Origin: F23-B02 sp963613665
GTDB taxonomy: Bacteria; Bacillota; Clostridia; Oscillospirales; Oscillospiraceae
Assembly (NCBI GenBank): GCA_963613665.1
Contig: CAVEAL010000004.1
Location: forward strand, 1 to 64,000
Direction: 5' to 3'
Length of the DNA stretch: 64,000 nucleotides
The first letter of the stretch is position 1; each line of letters opens with the position of its first letter. Below are positions 60,210 to 64,000 of this stretch, one piece after another. Position numbers and translations under genes: made by a program. The notes below the pieces were generated by a model. That model made no database searches. It was given only the letters and a program-made list of their open reading frames with translations, and was not told the DNA's origin.

Positions 60210-61817
60210 ATGACCTTTCAACAGAAATTGCGCAAATTCAGTAAGCAGCAGCTATGGAACGAATACTGCGGCTATCTGGAACTTAACATAAAAGAATACA
60301 TGTATGTTCAGCGCCGCCTCATGCAGGAGCAGATAAACGCATGGTGCACATCCGGACTCGGAAAGAGCATATACAAGGGCTCCGCCCCGGGCAGCGTAGA
60401 TGAGTTTCTGCGCACGATGCCGCTGACAAGCTATGCCGACTATGCCGACATCCTGTTCCGACGCGACCCGGATACTCTGCCGGAAGCGCCGGTCATATGG
60501 ATAGAAACGACATGGGAAGGCGGTCTGCGGCCTATAAAGATCGCACCCTACACGCGCAGCATGCTCGATTCGTACAAGCACAATATCATGGCCATGGCTA
60601 TGCTCGTTTCGGGTCACGGCAAGGCCGACTTCAATATACGCCCAGGGCACAGGTTCCTCTACGGCGGTGCACCGCTTCCCTATGAAACGGGGCTCATACC
60701 GAGCCTCATGAACGAGGAGATGCGCTTTGAGTGGCTGCCGGACAGCGACGAGTATTCCGAGCTGTCGTTCAGCCAGCGTATCAAAAAAGGCTTCAAAATG
60801 GCATTTAACGGAGGCATTGACTATTTCTTCGCCATGGGAAGCGTCGCAAATTACATAACCGAAAATTTCGATAAGCAGATATCCTCCGGCGGCAGCGGCG
60901 GCGTTACGGTATCGCCGGTCATTGCCGCGCGCTACATAAAGGCAAAGTATACCTGCCGCAGGGAGAAGCGAAAAATACGTCCGGTCGATCTGTTCCGCAT
61001 AACTGGCTTTGCCTGTTCGGGGACCGACGGCAGATGCTACCGCGATAAGCTCGCCGAGGCGTGGGGAGTGACACCCGTCGAGGTCGCCGCCGGAACGGAA
61101 TCGACCTGCGTGGGCTGCGACACATGGGAGCAGCGCGGCATGGTCCTGTTTCCCGACTCCTGCTTTTACGAGTTCATACCCGAAAGCGAGATGCTCCGCA
61201 GCCTTAATGACCCCGCGTATACGCCGCTGAGCTGCCTCATGGATGAGGTGCGCACCGGCGCACGCTACGAGCTGGTCATAAGTACGCTCCATGGCGGCGC
61301 GTTCATGCGCTACCGCATAGGCGACGTGTACAGATGCACCGAGGTCGATAAAGTCACAGGCGTTCCGCGCTTTACCTATGTTGACCGCATACCGACGGTC
61401 ATTGACATAGCGGGCTTTACGCGCATAACGGAAAAATCCGTCACGGAGGTCATCCGCATGTCAAAGCTCGGCATAGGCGACTGGATAGCGGCAAAGGAAT
61501 ACGATGCGGACAATACGCCCTTTCTGCATATCTACCTTGAGCTTACGCCCGAGGCAAGGGCAAACGACGTTATCACAAAGCAGGTGCTCACCGAGCATCT
61601 CTCGGTTTATTTCAGATATTTTGACAGTGATTACAAGGACCTCAAAAAGCTCCTTAACATAGAACCCCTGCAAATAAGCATCCTGCCGTATAAAACGATA
61701 GAGAGCTTTGAGCGCAGGCAGGGGACTGAGCTTCCCCGTATAAATCCCGACCCGCTGTGGCTAAAGGCGATGCTCGGCGGGGTGAGCGGCCGTCAGCACA
61801 CGGAGGATGATGCATGA
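60210..61817 (+). CDS. GH3-family acyl-adenylate enzyme
   Basis: The 535-residue protein fits the GH3 auxin-responsive family, acyl-acid amido synthetases first known in plants. IWIETTWEGGLRPIKIAPYT (substituting for the nucleotide loop), SGGSGGVTVSP, AAGTESTCVGCDTW and GAFMRYRIGDVYRCTEV are in family order, and PTVIDIAGFTRITEKSV marks the C-terminal hinge. Bacterial members are poorly characterised. It lies in a phosphorelay operon and overlaps the sensor kinase gene (ATGA). Substrates are unknown. Confidence 0.8.
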   Translation: MTFQQKLRKFSKQQLWNEYCGYLELNIKEYMYVQRRLMQEQINAWCTSGLGKSIYKGSAPGSVDEFLRTMPLTSYADYADILFRRDPDTLPEAPVIWIETTWEGGLRPIKIAPYTRSMLDSYKHNIMAMAMLVSGHGKADFNIRPGHRFLYGGAPLPYETGLIPSLMNEEMRFEWLPDSDEYSELSFSQRIKKGFKMAFNGGIDYFFAMGSVANYITENFDKQISSGGSGGVTVSPVIAARYIKAKYTCRREKRKIRPVDLFRITGFACSGTDGRCYRDKLAEAWGVTPVEVAAGTESTCVGCDTWEQRGMVLFPDSCFYEFIPESEMLRSLNDPAYTPLSCLMDEVRTGARYELVISTLHGGAFMRYRIGDVYRCTEVDKVTGVPRFTYVDRIPTVIDIAGFTRITEKSVTEVIRMSKLGIGDWIAAKEYDADNTPFLHIYLELTPEARANDVITKQVLTEHLSVYFRYFDSDYKDLKKLLNIEPLQISILPYKTIESFERRQGTELPRINPDPLWLKAMLGGVSGRQHTEDDA

Positions 61818-64000
61818 ACGTATCCTACATATATATCAATATAGCGGCGTTTCTGTGCTTTGCCCTTATGTTTGTGGCCTTCTTTGCCGCCGAGCGCAGC
61901 CGCGAAATGCGCGCATGGCTGGTACTGCTGGGCGACCTCGTGCTGTGGACGGGCGGAACGGTGTTCATGCGCCTGAACGTTTTCCCGAGCTACGAGTTCT
62001 GGTACTACGTCTCGCTGCTGGCACTGTTTTCGATCGCATTTCTTGTTTATAACTACGTCTATCAGTTTGCAAACGTAAAAAACAGCCTTGAGCGCATAAT
62101 CTGGTTTGTCGGTACGCTCATAATACTTGCCGTTTCCGCAACGGGCTTTTTCCTCGCCCCGCCTGAGCTGTCGGTCAGCGGCAGCGGCATGACGGTGTAC
62201 ACCTATTCGATGGACTGGAAGATTGCTATACCCACGGTGTTTTTCATGTTCATCGTCGGCTCTATTATAAGGCTGTTCCGCAGGATAGTTGCCGCAAAGG
62301 GCAGGAAAGCGCCCGGCGTTTCGGAGCTTATAATAGGCTGCTTCCTCATGGCCTTCGGCAACATAGTTCAGATACTCCCGGGAAATACCTTCCCATGGGA
62401 TACGCTGTTCGGTCTTGCCTTTGCGGTGATGTTCATCCGCTCACTGTATAAGCGCCGGATGTTCAATATAACGCCCGTCATTTCCAGCAGCATACTCATG
62501 CTTGTATCAACGGTCATATGCGTCGGCGTTGCAGCGCTGTTTTTTCAGAAGATAGACACTCTGTTTGAAAAGATCGGCGGCCACCTCGGAGACCCGGACG
62601 TCGAGGCGTTTCTGTTCCTTGCCATCGTTCTGTTCGGACTGATAGCCGGCTTCCGCAGGCTGCTCATGTCGATATTCTCCGATGAGGAGCAGCAGGGCAG
62701 CCGCATTAAAAAATACAGCGACAGCGTATCCAAGACACTGGATATCGACAGCATACTGCGCCAGACAGTCAAGGTCATAAAAAACGATATCCATGTAGAC
62801 CAGATGTATATCTGCCTGCTGCAGAACGGAAGATACGTTCCCGTGTGCAGCGCGATGCCCTTAAAACCGGCTTCATTTACCATAGCGGCAGACCATCCCT
62901 GCGTTAAATATTTCGAGGAGGACAGCTCCGGCGGAAACCACATAATTATAAAGGAATTTGAAGCCGACCCGCTGTACAAATCCATGTGGGGCTCGGAAAA
63001 GGAGCTCTTCTCAGACTACGGCATATCCTGCATATGCGCATTGAAGGACGGCACCAGCGTCGTCGGACTTCTGCTGCTTGCTGAAAAGGAGAAGGGCGTA
63101 GACTACACCTATGCGGATTTCTCGTTTTTGAGCACCGTCTGCGCGATAGCTTCCATTGCCGTAAAAAACGCCGCGCTGTACAAGCAGGTTGCCGAACGCG
63201 AGCATCTGTTTTCAAGCATGACGGCGTTTATCCCGAACGTGATACTGATAAAGCCGAAGGGCGAGAGCATGTACTGCTTTGTCAGCGCCAATACAGAAAA
63301 GGTGCTGGGACTTCCGCAGAGCTATTTTGCCGAGCGTTCTGCAATACAGACGCTCCGCGAGAATGTCGATGCGGCGACGGCCGACGAGGTCGTTGACGCG
63401 CTCATATCCTCCGACGGCAGCGGCGGCTGCACGGTCGATATCCCCTTCAGAACGGGCGACGGCAGGGACATTACGCTCAGATGTGCATTCTCGCCCATCG
63501 TTACGGGCGGGGTCAAGTCGCACTACGTCTGCGTTGCGACGGATATAACGCAGGATATCGAGGCGCAGCTTCTTCTGCGCAACTCCGTGGAGCTCGCGCA
63601 GGACTCCAGCCGGGCCAAGGGCGAATTTTTGTCACATATGTCGCATGAGATCCGCACGCCCATGAACTCCATTGCAGGACTTACATATCTTGCCCGCGAG
63701 ATGGTAGGCGAGGGGCGCGACGATGAGCTGCGCGATCATCTCAACCAGATAGACCAGTCCTCGCAGTATCTGCTGAGCCTGCTCAACAACATCATGGATA
63801 TGAGCAAGATCGAAAGCAGCAGATATGAGATAAACACAAAGCCCTTTGATATCTCCGCAGTGCTCGATGAGGTCTATTCCGTTTACAGCGCCATGATGAG
63901 CACAAAAGGCGTGAAGTTTGTGATCGACACCGAGGGGCTGAGCTGCCCCAATGTCCTCGGCGACGAGCTTTCGCTGCGAAAGATACTTAACAATCTGCTG
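61814..64000 (+). CDS. Membrane sensor histidine kinase (3' end outside the window)
   Basis: The ATG overlaps the GH3 stop, and the frame stays open to the window end (729 codons seen). About eight or nine membrane spans (1-290) resemble 7TM-type sensor domains. They are followed by a GAF-like region (about 305-450), a PAS region (about 465-580) and HisKA with SHMSHEIRTPMNS, phospho-acceptor His611. The start of the ATPase domain (ILNNLL) lies at the edge. The separate HPt gene suggests a receiver domain may follow (hybrid kinase). Confidence 0.9.
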   Translation, partial: MNVSYIYINIAAFLCFALMFVAFFAAERSREMRAWLVLLGDLVLWTGGTVFMRLNVFPSYEFWYYVSLLALFSIAFLVYNYVYQFANVKNSLERIIWFVGTLIILAVSATGFFLAPPELSVSGSGMTVYTYSMDWKIAIPTVFFMFIVGSIIRLFRRIVAAKGRKAPGVSELIIGCFLMAFGNIVQILPGNTFPWDTLFGLAFAVMFIRSLYKRRMFNITPVISSSILMLVSTVICVGVAALFFQKIDTLFEKIGGHLGDPDVEAFLFLAIVLFGLIAGFRRLLMSIFSDEEQQGSRIKKYSDSVSKTLDIDSILRQTVKVIKNDIHVDQMYICLLQNGRYVPVCSAMPLKPASFTIAADHPCVKYFEEDSSGGNHIIIKEFEADPLYKSMWGSEKELFSDYGISCICALKDGTSVVGLLLLAEKEKGVDYTYADFSFLSTVCAIASIAVKNAALYKQVAEREHLFSSMTAFIPNVILIKPKGESMYCFVSANTEKVLGLPQSYFAERSAIQTLRENVDAATADEVVDALISSDGSGGCTVDIPFRTGDGRDITLRCAFSPIVTGGVKSHYVCVATDITQDIEAQLLLRNSVELAQDSSRAKGEFLSHMSHEIRTPMNSIAGLTYLAREMVGEGRDDELRDHLNQIDQSSQYLLSLLNNIMDMSKIESSRYEINTKPFDISAVLDEVYSVYSAMMSTKGVKFVIDTEGLSCPNVLGDELSLRKILNNLL

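Noticed and set aside
1..64000. CRISPR array, rRNA genes, prophage or integrase
   Set aside because: No regularly spaced direct repeats, no rRNA sequence and no integrase or transposase gene were seen on either strand.

Overview
The window reads as chromosomal DNA from a Gram-positive anaerobe of the class Clostridia, most likely an uncultured gut member near the Oscillospiraceae. This is an inference from moderate-to-high GC content, an S-box (SAM-I) riboswitch before metK, a PyrR attenuator, an L21 leader before rplU, an RsgI-like anti-sigma factor and a bile-acid gene set. No 16S gene is present to confirm it.

Layout. 1-3.7 kb: rplU-rpmA with an L21 leader, a membrane acyltransferase and a cardiolipin synthase. 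3.7-6.4 kb: a decayed fragment of a phage/ICE 'large polyvalent protein' with an in-frame stop. 6.5-9.9 kb: a complete dTDP-L-rhamnose operon (rfbA-rfbB-rfbD-rfbC). 10-25.8 kb: a bile acid 7alpha-dehydroxylation (bai) cluster. On the minus strand an operon baiA-baiB-baiG-baiF-baiF-SDR-7alpha-HSDH is preceded by two regulator-like genes and baiH; baiCD-baiE diverge from baiH on the plus strand. BaiE keeps the Tyr30/Asp35/His83/Arg active-site set. 25.8-36.7 kb: a surface-polymer cluster with five ATP-grasp enzymes, two glycosyltransferases, a pyruvyl-transferase-like protein, a sodium:solute symporter with a 34-residue partner, and a UDP-glucose dehydrogenase. 36.7-37 kb: a structured intergenic repeat whose inverted partial copy lies at position 1-61. 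37-43 kb: a shikimate/quinate-type catabolic operon (OYE-type flavoenzyme, AroE-like dehydrogenase, TIM-barrel enzyme, MFS transporter) with a divergent LysR regulator. 43-49.5 kb: aroF, SAM riboswitch-metK-DUF1643-amidase, PyrR attenuator-pyrR-uraA, and tRNA-Gln(CTG). 49.5-58.4 kb: MATE exporter, YihY, lipid kinase, cdsA, a sigma/RsgI-like pair, an orphan solute-binding protein, an orphan hypB and an unrecognised small gene. 58.6-64 kb: a multi-component phosphorelay operon (response regulator, HPt, ICMT-like membrane protein, GH3-family protein, hybrid-type sensor kinase) that runs off the window end.

How it fits together. The bai set supplies uptake (BaiG), CoA activation (BaiB), 3alpha-oxidation (BaiA), CoA transfer (two BaiF-type proteins), flavin-dependent ring oxidoreductions (BaiCD, BaiH) and 7alpha-dehydration (BaiE). 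It also carries a probable 7alpha-hydroxysteroid dehydrogenase and one SDR of unknown position specificity. The gene order is unlike the single baiB-CD-E-A2-F-G-H-I operon known from Clostridium scindens, and no baiI is seen. The rhamnose operon and the ATP-grasp/UDP-glucuronate cluster on either side probably build cell-surface glycan.
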